A stretch of 64,000 bases of DNA, from assembly GCF_932526225.1 (NCBI RefSeq), contig NC_064046.1:8171219-8235218 (forward strand), read 5' to 3'. Made by a program: the position numbers and the translations under genes. Of this stretch, positions 1 to 12,014 are shown in pieces. The stretch is from Nematostella vectensis. Its lineage: Eukaryota; Cnidaria; Anthozoa; Actiniaria; Edwardsiidae. Numbering within the stretch: position 1 is the first letter of the stretch; every line of letters starts with the position of its first letter. The notes under the pieces were generated by a model. The model did not search any database. It saw nothing but the letters and a program-made list of their open reading frames with translations, and had not been told where the DNA came from.

Positions 1-518
1 TTCTTTCGCTCGTGGCCCATAGCTTAATCTATTTTGGAAATAACCCTCAAAGGTCTCTGTCGGTGGAAGATAATGCAGGTTAGTTGATGAAAGGAAAGGA
101 AAGTAGGATGTGATATTTGGGGTTTTGGGAAACCTTTGACTTCGATTGTTATGTCTGCACTTAATTTTTTACATGGCCATTTGTCATTAAACTTTGAGCC
201 ATGTTCCTAATATTGATTAAGCTTGTACCATTTGTATCCATAGTGTCATATTCCAACCCCTTCCAGATAAATTCACACTGTAGGATATTATTAACGCTTT
301 CAAATAAAATATGGACATCAAAAAATAATGGGGGCATAGCGCACACCATCCCCCTTCCCTCTCTCCCCCCTCCCCCCTCCATAAACTTCCATGCACATAA
401 GAAAAAGAAAGATGCAGTATGGGTTATAAACAATGGATTCTTATAGCAAAATCTATCTTGAATGGGTGTATATATTAATTTAGTTTGTTATTTTGATAAA
501 GTCACACTATCCTCACAG
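1..518 (+). other. Intron sequence upstream of first visible B3GALNT2-like exon
   Basis: The stretch ends in a splice acceptor (CCTCACAG) at 511-518, directly before the first recognisable exon, so it is probably the 3' part of an intron whose 5' exon, coding for the membrane anchor, lies left of the window. It holds C-rich and A-rich tracts near 355-415. I see no coding sequence in it. Confidence 0.6.
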
Positions 519-3500
519 GTGCCGGTAAGCCAGTGTATGATACTGTGATTGGTGTGCTCTCTGCCCGTGACCATTTTGAGCAAAGGCAAGCTCTGAGGGA
601 CACCTGGGTTGGCAACATCAAGAAAAACACACGGCATCATGACAGGTCTGTCCAGCAAAGCTGTTCTAGAGGGACTTTAGTTTGATTTACTTACAAACAA
701 AGGCAGGTCCTGGTCACCCTATTTATTCGAAGGGGAAGATGATATGTTAACAACAACAAAAAAATGTGTAAAAAAAATGTGCTGGAGGAATAAAATATCC
801 TTGTTCTTAGAATTCCAATCTGTTTTTTTGGGGGCTTATTAGAATCCAATTATTATACAGCCAGATTTAAAACAAATGACAGCACTGGTAATCACCATTT
901 ACTATTGTAAAGAATTCATGTTCATTTTTTTTGCTCTTCACTTCTCTAATATTTTAGGGTGTGGTCACCCTTAAATGTCTCATTGTCATAAGAGACCAGC
1001 ACCAGTTAATGCTACTACCACTTTTTTGAGCTCCCAAGTGGACCATTTACAGAGCTTTGATTGCATCTTTCGTCTAAGCTAGTGTGTATTTTGTGTTTTA
1101 TTGAATAGAATCCTTGTAATGTTTATTGTTGGTGATAAGCCCTGCCCTGTCCCACCTGAGGATAGGCTGGACCCTTACACATGCGTCAAGCATGAGCTAC
1201 TCAAGCCAGGTAAATCTGTTATTAGGACTGGATATGCTTTTCCATAAAGCTTATGAAAAAGCCCATGAACTTGTGTATTTATTACCATTTTCAATCACAC
1301 TGCACCTTGTGTTTTTTTCATTTCCGAGTCACGACTGGTTTGTGGTGATGGAAACCATTTTGTAGTTTCAAAGGCCATACAGAGCCATAGCAGACCTCAA
1401 AATATTGGGGGGGGGGGGAGGCACGGGACAGAATCATCAAAACAGTTGTGGGGCCATGCCCCTACAGTTAATTTCCTTATAATTTTTTTATTATTGGTGG
1501 GGGCAGGTGCCCCCAATGCCCCACCCCCTGCCACGGCCCTGCCAACACCTAACCCAACACCTAACCCAACACCTAACCGAACATCTAACCCAACACCTAA
1601 CCCAACATCTAACCCAACACCTAACCCAACACCTAACCCAACACCTAACCCAACACCTAACCCAACACCTAACCCAACATCTAACCCAACACCTAACCCA
1701 ACATCTAACCCAACACCTAACCCAACACCTAACCCAACACCTAACCCAACACCTAACCCAACACCTAACCCAACATCTAACCCAACACCTAACCCAACAT
1801 CTAACCCAACACCTAACCCAACACCTAACCCAACACCTAACCCAACACCTAACCCAACACCTAACCCAACACCTAACCCAACACCTAACCCAACACCTAA
1901 CCCAACACCTAACCCAACACCTAACCCAACACCTAACCCAACACCTAACCCAACATCTAACCCAACACCTAATCCAACACCTAATCCAACACCTAACCCA
2001 ACACCTAACCCAACACCTAACCCAACACCTAACCCAACATCTAACCCAACACCTAACCCAACACCTAACCCAACACCTAACCCAACACCTAACCCAACAC
2101 CTAACCCAACACCTAACCCAACACCTAACCCAACACCTAACCCAACACCTAACCCAACACCTAACCCAACATCTAACCCAACATCTAACCCAACACCTAA
2201 CCCAACACCTAACCCAACATCTAACCCAACATCTAACCCAACACCTAACCCAACACCTAACCCAACATCTAACCCAACACCTAACCCAACACCTAACCCA
2301 ACACCTAACCCAACACCTAACCCAACACCTAACCCAACACCTAACCCAACATCTAACCCAACACCTAACCCAACACCTAACCCAACACCTAACCCAACAC
2401 CTAACCCAACATCTAACCCAACACCTAACCCAACATCTAACCCAACACCTAATCCAACACCTAACCCAACACCTAACCCAACACCTAACCCAACACCTAA
2501 CCCAACATCTAACCCAACACCTAACCCAACACCTAACCCAACACCTAACCCAACACCTAACCCAACACCTAACCCAACACCTAACCCAACACCTAACCCA
2601 ACATCTAACCCAACATCTAACCCAACACCTAACCCAACACCTAACCCAACATCTAACCCAACATCTAACCCAACACCTAACCCAACACCTAACCCAACAC
2701 CTAACCCAACATCTAACCCAACATCTAACCCAACACCTAACCCAACACCTAACCCAACATCTAACCCAACATCTAACCCAACACCTAACCCAACACCTAA
2801 CCCAACACCTAACCCAACACCTAACCCAACACCTAACCCAACACCTAACTCTCTCTTCTGAACCCCCTCACTCTAACTCTCTCTTCTGAACCCCCTCACT
2901 CTCATAATGCAGTTTTATGTTACAATTCATAATTTATTGTGTAAATTTACACGAACAGCTTTGTACAAATTTAAGTATCTTCATATCGCAAATCGTCTCA
3001 TGACTGTTTCAGTTTTTGACAAGGACATAATAGCCTATAATGTACCACATGGAACTAAAGGATCACACTGCCATAGAGGTCCTCTTGGCATGGATTTCAA
3101 GGTAATTAGTTATACATGTGGTCTCAAATAGACTGAAACAGTGTGTTTATACCGAATATTATTAAAAGGGCAGCTTCTGAGTAGCAGAAGTAGCAGGTGT
3201 GACTATCCAACCTTTGGTAGTATACTATAGCATCGATGGGGATGTCATCATATAAATTTGTTTAGAGTGGGGGGGGGGGGGGGGAAGGCATTCCAAATGA
3301 ATATCACTAACATCATTTATTAGCCAGTATTTCTTTGTACCCCTCCTGCCTTGAAATTCCCTTTTTTGGCTTTGTGCTCCATAGTAGTTCATTGTTGTTC
3401 CCAGGTGAATTTCCCCATCGTGGTCACACAGCTGGGAGTGTTTGACAGTGGTTCTGATGGGATCACACATGAGCTGGTTGCAAGACTCTATGACCGAATA

Positions 3501-6039
3501 TCTGGCGTGAGTTTACTAGACCAATACCTTGTGTAAGGCGATGTGATAGTTAGCATATGCACTACATTATAAAAGACTATTGAAAAAAGGAAAATATTGT
3601 TTTCAAAAAAATTGACTAGACAGAACATACATTCAAAAATACTTACACTTATATGTGCATCCCAAGTCCCTTCCCTTTACTTAAATTCTATCAAGATTTT
3701 GTTGCATTAAAGGAAAATCTCGTATGGTGAATGTAATGAATGAATATAAACCACGCAGTCCAATTCATGTAAGTTCTACTAATTATAATTTTGAATATTT
3801 GAGTCAACTTGATTGCTAGGTATTGAAATTTGAAATATTAATTTGAAATTCATTGTGACAGATGGCTTTATTGCCTTTATATTGGTAATGAGGGGGAACC
3901 TGCTCAAGTTTCACCCTCTTTGCTATAGTAGATATAGATAGTTTTTTATGATGTTGCATGCTCATCCAAAATGTCACAGACTGGAGGGCAACAGCTGATC
4001 CTAAATGGGGATGAAGGGGAATTTGACTTCAAACTTCAATGAAAAAAGCACTCTGGCAGCATTTTCTATACCTGTCTCTGTAAACTCCACTTCATAATGT
4101 CATTTTTGATCAGCTGTGGTACACCAGTCTGTGGCATTTTGGATGCGCATATATCAGGACTTCTGGAATTACGCGGAAATAAACTCAAAATTACGCGGGA
4201 TTCTTTGCTAAATTACGCGGAAAATCAATCATTACGCGCTAAATTACGCGGGATTTTGCAATACATGTTTCTTTAAAAAATCAAAATTTTGCAGGATTCT
4301 TTACTAAATTACGTGCTAAATTACACGGAATATCAACTGTTACGCCCAAACTACATTTTGTACCAAAGGAAAGCACGAAATAACTTGAAAAGGTTTATTT
4401 TATTGCGCGAAAATATCTTAGGCGAGTTTTCATTGGATCCTAGCCACCAGACAATTAAAAAAGGTATTTTATTATTAGTACTAGGCCTTCGCGGTTTAGC
4501 AAAAAACGCCTAGTCATTTTATTTGTTTTGAATTCAGTTCGAAATATCGCACTCTTACGAAGAATATCTTCCTCCCTTTACGAGAAACAGAGGTAAGAAC
4601 CCTAAAAGAACACATTAGCTGTGCACTTAAATTTTTTGTCTTTCAAAATTTTGCCAAATTACGCGGAAATTTGTGGTTTACGCGAATTACACGGAGAAAG
4701 CCAAATTACGCGCTTCTGCACAAGCGCGTAATTCCAGAAGCCCTGATATATACATCTCATGAAAACAGTCTATTTCCATACATCTTGCTTTTAACAGGAA
4801 GAAGTGGTCAATGTCACGTTCACACCTTCAGATCCTGGTCAGCTTATTGGTGGTAGTAGGTTCAAACCAGTTGATCAGTATGTCATTCCAAAGGTTTGTA
4901 CAATTTGGCATGTAAGAAGAAGAATGATGAATTAACAAATGACTAAAATATTAGTGTAATAAGCAGGGGCTTCATTTAGGTTTCAGAGTAGGTGATAAAA
5001 CTTTAATTGACTTTTTTAAAGAAAAATAGCCAGCACTCAGGCCTAAATGAAACCCCTGAATTGGATGAATGGTAAAATTATTAGGGTGATAATGCTAATG
5101 ATTTTGGATGGTGTTGATGATGATGAGGTTCTTATTGATGCTGATAGCCTGTTTGCAGGGGTTCGATGGTGTTTCATCAGAGGAAACCTGAGAATACCCG
5201 AAGTTTGTGGTCATCTTGTTTAATCTGTCCGCCTGGGAGCTGGGAAGAGGCGAAAAAAGAAGAAAGGGGGAGGGGGAGGGCAGGAAAAGAACTTCATTCC
5301 CCCACTTTTGCTTCTCCCCAGCTCACATGCAGACAAATTCAACAAGATGGCCGCCACAATCACAAACTTCAGGTTTTCTCTGATAAAACACCATCGAATG
5401 GCTGCTAGCAGGCTATGATGATGATGATGAGAAAGATGACAGTATTGTTGTAATGATGATCATGATGTAAACTGTAATTATGAAGATTTTGATGGTGAGC
5501 TTTATGTTATTGATATTGATACTGATTACGATGATGATTATGATGATAGTGTTGACAATGATTGAAAGGGTTTCTCTTTATTGCTGATGATTATATTTTT
5601 CTTATCATGTAGGGATTCGAGGCAAGTATTGTAGCTGAGAGTTTCAGTGAATCTGACCCAAGCAACAAAGTGCAAATGAAGCATGGTGCCACTGATAGCG
5701 GAGGAGGAATGATTACCTTCAGAGGGGTAAGAAAAGTGCTACTGTCCTTTCTTTATTTAGAGATGATGATGATGTAGTTAATTAAATATGATTATTATTT
5801 TGATAAAAATGATGACACTGATGCTGAAAGAGATGTATGCCAAATAACTACATTGATATATCTATTTCATGATGATGAAATAATAATCATCATCATTGTG
5901 ATGCTAGTGTTGCTGATGATGATGATTCTGATATTTTTTTTATGTTTGGTATGAAGATGCTTAAAGATGGTAATTATAGTGATGATGATACTGATTATGG
6001 TAATCATAATGATGATCTTGGTGATGCTGGTGGTGTGGG

Positions 6040-6135
<96 letters not shown>

Positions 6136-9100
6136 CTACTTTAGTGATGTTGGTAATAGTGATGGTTTTCCTGATGATGGTGATACCAGGTATACCAGCG
6201 ACATAGCTTACATGTTGGATCACCCCTCTTTCCCCTTCTGTAGGTGAGTAGATATGGCGTTATCCCTGGAGAGTTTCCTGGGAGTGTTGAGGATGAGCTA
6301 GATGATCCTTACCAGTATGCTGCTGGCACCTTCATGTACCGAGCTTACGGTAGGTACTCACCTAATGTGAAAAAAACACAAATAAATAGATAGATTTTTG
6401 TACTGGGCAATAATAAGGAGCTCAAACAACAATGACAGTGATGTCAAGAAGAAAAAAGGTTTTTCATACGTAATTTTTAAACTTGTTTTTCATAGAATTT
6501 ATTTGACTTATAGTTCCAAATAACTAAAGATAAGCCTATGACCCTTTCCTTGCCTAGACTTCATCTTGCATAAAGGTCACTGTCCTCGATAGAGTTTTCA
6601 GTAGTTTCGGGGGGGAAAGGCTAGCAGACTATATGCACCTCGTGTTGTCAGGAAGTAAAGCCAGAGGCTTGGCCAGTTATCTTGATTTGTTTGAACCATC
6701 TCCAGTGAAAGTGCTTACAATTTAATACTTCTTAGAGCAGTTCGTATCTCAAGTAATGTGATCATATCTCGCAATGTTGATTTGTGGATTTACTAGCATT
6801 TCATTTTTCATTTCCCATTTTTATTTCTCGACTATTTTCTTTCAGCGACGGATAGTGGAGAGTTCTCAGCCCAAGGGCAGCAGGATAAGGTCCGAGAGAA
6901 GTTAATGAGGCAAGAGAGATGGGAAAAGATGTTGAAGGAAAACGAGTCACTGCTTCGTCAGGAATTAGAGCAACATGACGATGTCTTACTGGTAGATTCT
7001 GTTGAAGTCTACCGAAATCTCAGCCACAAAATGATGCTCTTCTACAAATGGTATGCAGGGGAACTTTATGCAGCAATCGCACCAGTTAACTTCCGGCGGG
7101 ACAAAAAAGACTAAGAATCCGCTAGGCCATCCACTCTAAATCATCAGTCACATCCTCGAAGAAACGTCCAATAGGCACACTGCTTTTACCATTTTGAAAT
7201 ATTGTTCGCGTTTTCCATGGAATATTGTTACGTAATTGACCGGAAGTAAACTCGATTGCCGGTATTTTATAAACCAATAATTAGACTTTTAAAAGAAGTA
7301 ATAAAATAATAAAATCAGTTATTTTTCGTTTTTGTTTTCAATATCCGTTCTTTTCTTTGCAACAGGTAGTATAGCCACACTGCTGGTTTGCCTGGTAACC
7401 CTGGTAACCCTGGTAACCCTGTTTCACTTTGTTGTTGTTTTTACAGGGCTACAGATAACGTAGCGTTTAACTTCACGTTGAAGACAGATGACGACTGTTA
7501 CCTCGACATCGACAAGATCCTAGCAGTAAGTTAAAGTCTTGAAAAAGACTAATCACACCGCCATTTTATACTCCCGCTCAATGCCGAGTCACACAAAGCA
7601 TCCATTTCCATCGGCAAATTCAAGCGAGTAACCAAGATAATTTCAATCAAATTTTGTCAACAACGTATCAGTCTTCATTCGTAGATTGATTTTTTAAAGT
7701 TTCCTTGCAAATTGACCGCTGTATTTTCAATGATAAACAATAACAAAGGAGCGGGTGACCGACATTTTTTGATGGTGATGTTTATGATGATATTGGTGGT
7801 GCTGGTTGTGACGATGTTGATATGACGCTAATATGTATAATGATGATGCATTTTTTTCGATTTTTTTTTCAGGCTCTCTCTGATTTTAACTTGAGAAACC
7901 GACAGAAAATCTGGTTTAGTGGGTACGTGATCTTGAAACCAGGAAACCATAAATGAATGATGAAACGTCGAATAAACCATGTTTTGCGTAGGAGTTAGAT
8001 AACATTGCTATCCATTTAAAATATTTATGGATTATGAGGTCTTTTTAAATTATGATGCTTTGCAGGCTAGAAAATATGATAGACGTCAAGACTTTTAAAC
8101 ATTTACTAAAAATTGGAGGAAATGTCACTGTTTAATTAATCTACACCAAGAGATCTATTCATTTCTACGTCAAGGCGATCATTTAATTTTCTTCAGAAAC
8201 AAACAATGTTTTAGCTTTGTCTGTTGGGTAGCAAGGGAATAAAGAAAAATCAATTTCGGCTCAAATCAATTAGTTCAAATCGATTGTTGTTTATTTATAG
8301 AAGTGTTTGTCTTTGCTGACCATCTGTTGCATACTTGTTGTAATTGACGCGCCTCGTTTTCAGGTTTCGCACTGATTGGCCGGTGGAGCGCCATGGGAAA
8401 TGGCGGGAACCTGAGTACACCTCGTCCGTGTACCCTGCTTTTGCATGCGGCGCGGGAAATATGTTATCTGCTGACCTCGTGAAATGGCTGGCGCAGAATT
8501 CTGGGCGTCTCAAGCATTATCAGGTGACATGATTTTTTTTTAAAATAACCACACATTTAATGTTTTTGCCTACTTTAGGCCCCAAAGCATTGGTTTCCAA
8601 ATTAATGTACGGATCCTATTTCCTGAATGCAAATTTGGCTTTCGTAACGTATTTTGTACTTAAAGCTAAATAAAGCGTTATGGTTGTAAGAACTTTTGAC
8701 TTTTGTAAACGGTAAACACTTCTCAGGCGCGTACCCAGGATATGCTAAGTAAGCGGTGGGGTGCGAATTCTTAGGTAACATGGACAAAGGATAGCTATTG
8801 ACGATCCTCCAATAAGGAATGACCCACACTTTGGCGGCCAGTGGGGGGAGGGGGAGGGGGGGGGGATGCGTGCACTGCCTGTGCACCCCATGAACACTCT
8901 TCCAGCCTGCTTCTTTTGAAGGAGTTTCATAGTCTCGAGTTCTCACTGGACAGATACACCTATTTCAATTAAGTTTGGCTATAAGAATTTGGAAAATGGA
9001 ACAAAATTTGGCCAATAGTAATGTTTTCTTGTATTTAAAATACGTCCATTCATACAAGGGCCTCGCTACAAACTTAATTTAGTCTCACCGAATGTTATTA

Positions 9101-10081
9101 AGATACAAGACTTGTTTTCCCTACCCAGTGGTGTTTTAAAACGTTTAGGTCTGACTAAAAATATGCGTTAAGTAGAATTTGAGATTAATCTAAATCCGAA
9201 AACAGATTAAACCAGAATAAGTTATAGAATTTTAAACATTTATTCCACTACCACTCAACACCGCGCTCTAATTGATGTGCGTGATGACGCGGTAGCGGGT
9301 TTTCCACGTGACCAGGTCACGTTCCTATGTCTTGGCGGGATCAAGTTCTTACATTTTCACGCGTAAGACCATGCGAGAGAACGAACACAAGCGCAGACGA
9401 AAATTGCGAGTTTTTAACAGTAGAAATCCTAATTTCAGCGATATAAGAATCTAAGGATTCTGAATTCATCATACATCCCTGGAATCGATCTTTTGGGGAA
9501 CTTCGATAAAGAATTGAAAGACTTCAACAACTCTAAGAAAGAGGATAAGATTTAACCGGATCGAAGAAAAATTCCTTATCCAGAATATAACACGGCATCG
9601 AGAAATGAGAGCCCGGCCATTTGAAAGCACAAATGAATATAACCAGGACATTGCATTGACTGTTCTTTGCGTCTTTCTCTTTTGTCAGGGCGAAGATGTG
9701 TCTTTAGGAATATGGCTTTCTGCAGTGGGGCCAACTCTTGTGAAGGTAAATACAAAGGGACACCGTGAACTAGGAAACAAATCGAGTCAGGGGGCAACTC
9801 GAGTTACTGAACTCTCTGTTTTGCCGTGTCATTTCATTTCTCTCATACCATATGACTTTATATTAACCCAATGATCGCCTCCAGAGTGAAAAACCTTTTA
9901 GCACCTTTTTACCTTTTCAACTTACTTAGAAAGTTAAAACTCTTTGCATCAGGACTTCAACTGGCAATGCATGGGAGACTGTGATGACAACATGTACAAT
10001 TCAGCTCAGAAAGCCCCTGCCGAGCTACGGGAAATGTGGGATAACCGGGTACACTGCGGCAACCCATGTGGTTGTACCTAA
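519..10081 (+). CDS. B3GALNT2: UDP-GalNAc:beta-1,3-N-acetylgalactosaminyltransferase 2-like (GT31), 5' partial, 13 exons
   Basis: Exons: 519-645, 1109-1209, 3013-3101, 3405-3506, 4798-4893, 5613-5726, 6244-6349, 6846-7050, 7447-7525, 7873-7922, 8364-8523, 9689-9745 and 9953-10081 (TAA). All introns are GT-AG and phase is kept, giving 470 residues. Human B3GALNT2 has about 500, so only the N-terminal type II membrane anchor is missing. Diagnostic stretches are [21 protein letters not shown] in the first exon, [22 protein letters not shown] with the GT31 DXD metal/UDP-sugar site (exon 9), [27 protein letters not shown] with the conserved acidic EDV (exon 12), and a Cys-rich end, CGNPCGC. The vertebrate enzyme is known to act in the secretory pathway, adding GalNAc to GlcNAc on O-mannosyl glycans of alpha-dystroglycan; the same role here is inferred. 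Introns 2, 4 and 6 hold a satellite, two MITEs and a GAT microsatellite. Confidence 0.93.
1543..2849. repeat. 12-bp satellite (AACCCAACACCT), about 109 copies, in intron 2
   Basis: The unit AACCCAACACCT is repeated head to tail for about 1.3 kb with almost no length change. The main variant is a C-to-T change giving AACCCAACATCT, scattered in clusters. Every unit keeps CCTAACCC, and 9 of 12 positions match two CCCTAA telomere units in register. The array makes long artefactual open frames (Pro-Thr-Pro-Asn and Gln-His-Leu-Thr repeats). A 29-bp direct duplication (CTCTCTTCTGAACCCCCTCA...) follows at about 2849-2905. The array lies between the donor at 1210 and the acceptor at 3012. Confidence 0.95.
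4155..4745. mobile_element. MITE-like element with CAGGRCTTCTGGAATTACGCG ends (intron 4)
   Basis: Left end CAGGACTTCTGGAATTACGC is matched inverted at the right end, with one difference. The element is flanked by ATATAT on both sides, a possible 6-bp target duplication but low in complexity. The interior is full of short AAATTACGCGG repeats in both halves. I see no transposase. The open frame inside (about 4289-4513) resembles nothing known to me. Confidence 0.75.
5144..5415. mobile_element. Fold-back MITE, TAGCCTG ends (intron 5)
   Basis: Two arms of about 110 bp are imperfect inverted copies: left TAGCCTGTTTGCAGG...TTCGATGGTGTTTCATCAG, right its inverse ending in TAGCAGGCTA. The arms meet in a purine-rich centre near 5250-5290. 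Flanks TGATGCTGA and TGATGATGA match at 8 of 9, but they lie in GAT-rich DNA, so the target duplication is uncertain. The ends resemble the element at 29064-29216. Confidence 0.75.
6041..6135. repeat. (GAT)n microsatellite, about 32 units, intron 6
   Basis: This is an uninterrupted GAT run inside a wider region (about 5750-6190) of imperfect GAT/ATG repeats. It ends about 110 bp before the acceptor of exon 7 and creates artefactual poly-Asp, poly-Met and poly-Ile frames. Confidence 0.95.
7554..7753 (+). repeat. Dispersed repeat family (copy 1), intron 9
   Basis: The sequence from CACACCGCCATTTTATACTC to AAAGGAGCGGGTGACC is clearly homologous to 54168-54378 on the opposite strand. Shared blocks include CCATTTCCATCGGCAA and TGTATTTTCAATGATAAACA. 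It is non-coding in both places and is probably an old non-autonomous transposon. Confidence 0.7.
8724..8881. mobile_element. MITE of the CAGGCGCGTACCCAGG family (copy)
   Basis: It starts CAGGCGCGTACCCAGGAT and ends with a decayed inverse (GCACTGCCTG). The core has the family signature: ...ATAGCTATTGACGATCCTCCAATAAGGAATGACCCAC, then a G-run. Related copies lie at about 16056, 21189, 26176, 34723, 41185 and 48735. It sits in the intron between the B3GALNT2-like exons ending at 8523 and starting at 9689. Confidence 0.65.
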
Positions 10082-10696
10082 TGTATGATGGACCTACATC
10101 TAGTACTCAGCTAAAAATGGCCCTAACACGACTATGTTCATTGGTTGCTTGTTGCTGTGAAAGATCTTGCGCGATCACCAATGCAGACAATTAAACCCAT
10201 GAGTGCATCTTATATAAAGGGAGCCCAGCTTATGATAACCTACGCTTTGAGCTATGTTGAATTGTTATAAGCTCATCTCTGACACAAGAACACGTATGCC
10301 CCCATGTTGGTGTCAATCTTCTAGAAGCTCAGCAACAGGTGGTAAACCCTATTCCCTACATTCCTATACTTTTTATAATTTTCGTCATAATTTGATTCTT
10401 CACGGCAGACAAAATCTCAGAGTTCAAAAGTACAGCAAATTTGTCCAACCACAGGAATCCCGACACAGCGTTTCTCTCTTTCTTCTCTTTGTAGAGACGC
10501 CTGCAGAGGAGGCTAGCCTTGTAAGTCCAATGAGATTGTTTCATGGAGCTCTCATCTCTATAGCATTTGAGCCCCGCTCGGCACTTGAACAAAACATACA
10601 TGGCGGTATAAACCTAATTTTCTATAGGACTGTAGAGCTCCGGATGTAATGGTGATACAACATGCAAAGTGATAAAAACAAAGATTGAAAGAATTT

Positions 10697-10702
10697 AATA
10701 AA
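10697..10702 (+). other. Candidate poly(A) signal AATAAA for the B3GALNT2-like gene
   Basis: This AATAAA lies about 615 bp after the stop at 10081. It is a plausible 3' end, but nothing else confirms it. Confidence 0.35.
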
Positions 10703-11215
10703 AATGGCAAAGTTTGAAATAAATCAATCGGCGATTCGTGCCCGAATACGCATATTCATAAATTTCGTCCATATGTTTACTTACTGTAATGTACGCTTGG
10801 ATAGTGCAAGGTCGTGATCACGTGATAGGTTGGTTCAACATCAGGGAGCGCCTTTTGTTTATGTCCTTTGAAATTCGCCGGGTTTCCTAACAATATCCCT
10901 CTGCTTACTATGCTCAACTAGAAGATTTGTGACCAGCTTTTTACAATTCACTGGTTATTCCTCTGAAATGAAAGTTATGATATGATTTTCTTTTTAGACT
11001 CTTTTTTTATAAGAACCTTGATGCACAGCCTCAACTGAAAATTAAAATGTTTGGTACTTTGATCCTTGCTTTGTCAAAACAAATTACATCCCTATGTATT
11101 ATGCTTTATAATAGAATTAGTTTTAAAGAGTATTAGTATTATTCCATAGTAGTATTAGTATTATTCTATAGAGTAATTTTTATTCAGAAAACCGACTTTT
11201 GTCGCGCGCCGCTTA

Positions 11216-11560
11216 CGTGTCAGGAGTGACTCAGGCTATTCTAATAGGTCCGATTTGCTGTGAGTCCCCGCCCCCTTCTCGTTGCCTGGTAACGCCGACG
11301 TGTCAGGAGTGACTAAGGCTATTCTAATAGGTCCGAGTTGCTGTGAGTCCCCGCCCCCTTCTCGTTACCTGGTAACGCCGACGTGTCAGGAGTGACTAAG
11401 TCTATTCTAATAGGTCCGATTTGCTGAGTCCCCGCCCCCTTCTCGTTGCCTGGTAACGCCGACGTGGAGGGCGTGGCTAAGGCTATTCTAATAGGTCCGA
11501 GTTGCTGTGAGTCCCCGCCCCCTTCTTGTTGCCTGGTAACGCCGACGTGGAGGGCGTGGC
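11216..11560. repeat. Tandem array (about 84 bp x 4) with GC boxes and RFX-type X-boxes
   Basis: Four full units and one truncated unit run CGTGTCAGGAGTGACT...GGCTATTCTAATAGGTCCG...GAGTCCCCGCCCCCTTCTCGTT, then GCCTGGTAACGCCGA. Each unit has a GC box (CCCCGCCCCC, Sp1/KLF type) and about 12 bp later a palindromic GTTGCC-T-GGTAAC (one copy GTTACC). That fits the RFX X-box consensus GTNRCC(N0-3)RGYAAC. The array runs straight into a TATA-like motif. Binding by these factors is inferred from motif match alone. Confidence 0.85.
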
Positions 11561-11567
11561 TAAAACG

Positions 11568-11576
11568 TTTATAAAG
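11568..11576 (+). promoter_or_regulatory. TATA-like motif (TTTATAAAG) after the GC/X-box array
   Basis: TTTATAAAG follows the last GTTGCCTGGTAAC by about 25 bp. A donor-like AATCAG|GTAGGT lies about 140 bp further on. The order GC box, X-box, TATA, donor is what a promoter plus first exon would show, but no transcript can be seen. Confidence 0.4.
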
Positions 11577-11964
11577 GAGCCTCGTTTGTTCGCATTGCTC
11601 GTATTTTCTCTGCTCGTGTTTTTGCACTGTTGTTTCTGTAGTTTGGCTTCAAGAGACACCACCTTCCTCTGCAACCTTTCGACTTGTGCCTACGAAGAAG
11701 ACAGTAATCAGGTAGGTCGATCTTACATTGCATCGTTGCAAAATGCACCGGTTCCTAAACTCAGAACAGTACTGTCTCCCCCCTTTTTTGTACCGACGAA
11801 GACTATAAGAAGCGGCAAAACTAGAAACAAAAACGATTAACTTGTCTCGCAACATTGTTGCAAAACAAGTTGTAAAGCGATGTTTCGATTTTTTGCCAAC
11901 CGTCAAAACAATTTGTCCCGCAAAGATTCGAGAAATATATGTTTTTATCTTTTCTTATTTTTCT

Positions 11965-11970
11965 TTTATT
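11965..11970 (-). other. Poly(A) signal AATAAA of GPCR A
   Basis: AATAAA on the minus strand lies about 45 bp beyond the stop codon at 12015-12017, at a normal distance for a short 3' UTR. It supports the proposed last exon. Confidence 0.55.
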
Positions 11971-12014
11971 TCTCTTTTTTTTGCGGCAGTTAAATATTAC
12001 CAAAGTCGGAGTCT

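Larger units (their letters stand above)
10082..12014. other. Spacer between convergent B3GALNT2-like and GPCR A genes
   Basis: It holds the 3' UTR of the left gene, a GC-rich tandem array (11216-11560) with a TATA-like motif, and the 3' flank of GPCR A. After the TATA motif comes a stretch ending in a good donor (AATCAG|GTAGGT, near 11711), which could be the first exon of an unrecognised plus-strand transcript. I found no convincing ATG-led coding sequence in it. Confidence 0.5.

Noticed and set aside
1446-2889. Long open frames of Pro-Thr-Pro-Asn or Gln-His-Leu-Thr repeats
   Set aside because: Two plus-strand frames are open only because the 12-bp unit has no stop in them. The array lies between a clear donor (1210) and acceptor (3012) of the B3GALNT2-like gene.
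4289-4513. 74-codon frame inside the CAGGRCTTCTGG element
   Set aside because: It spans the element's internal repeats and shows no transposase motif.
5867-6247. Poly-Asp, poly-Met and poly-Ile open frames
   Set aside because: They are produced by the GAT microsatellite in an intron.
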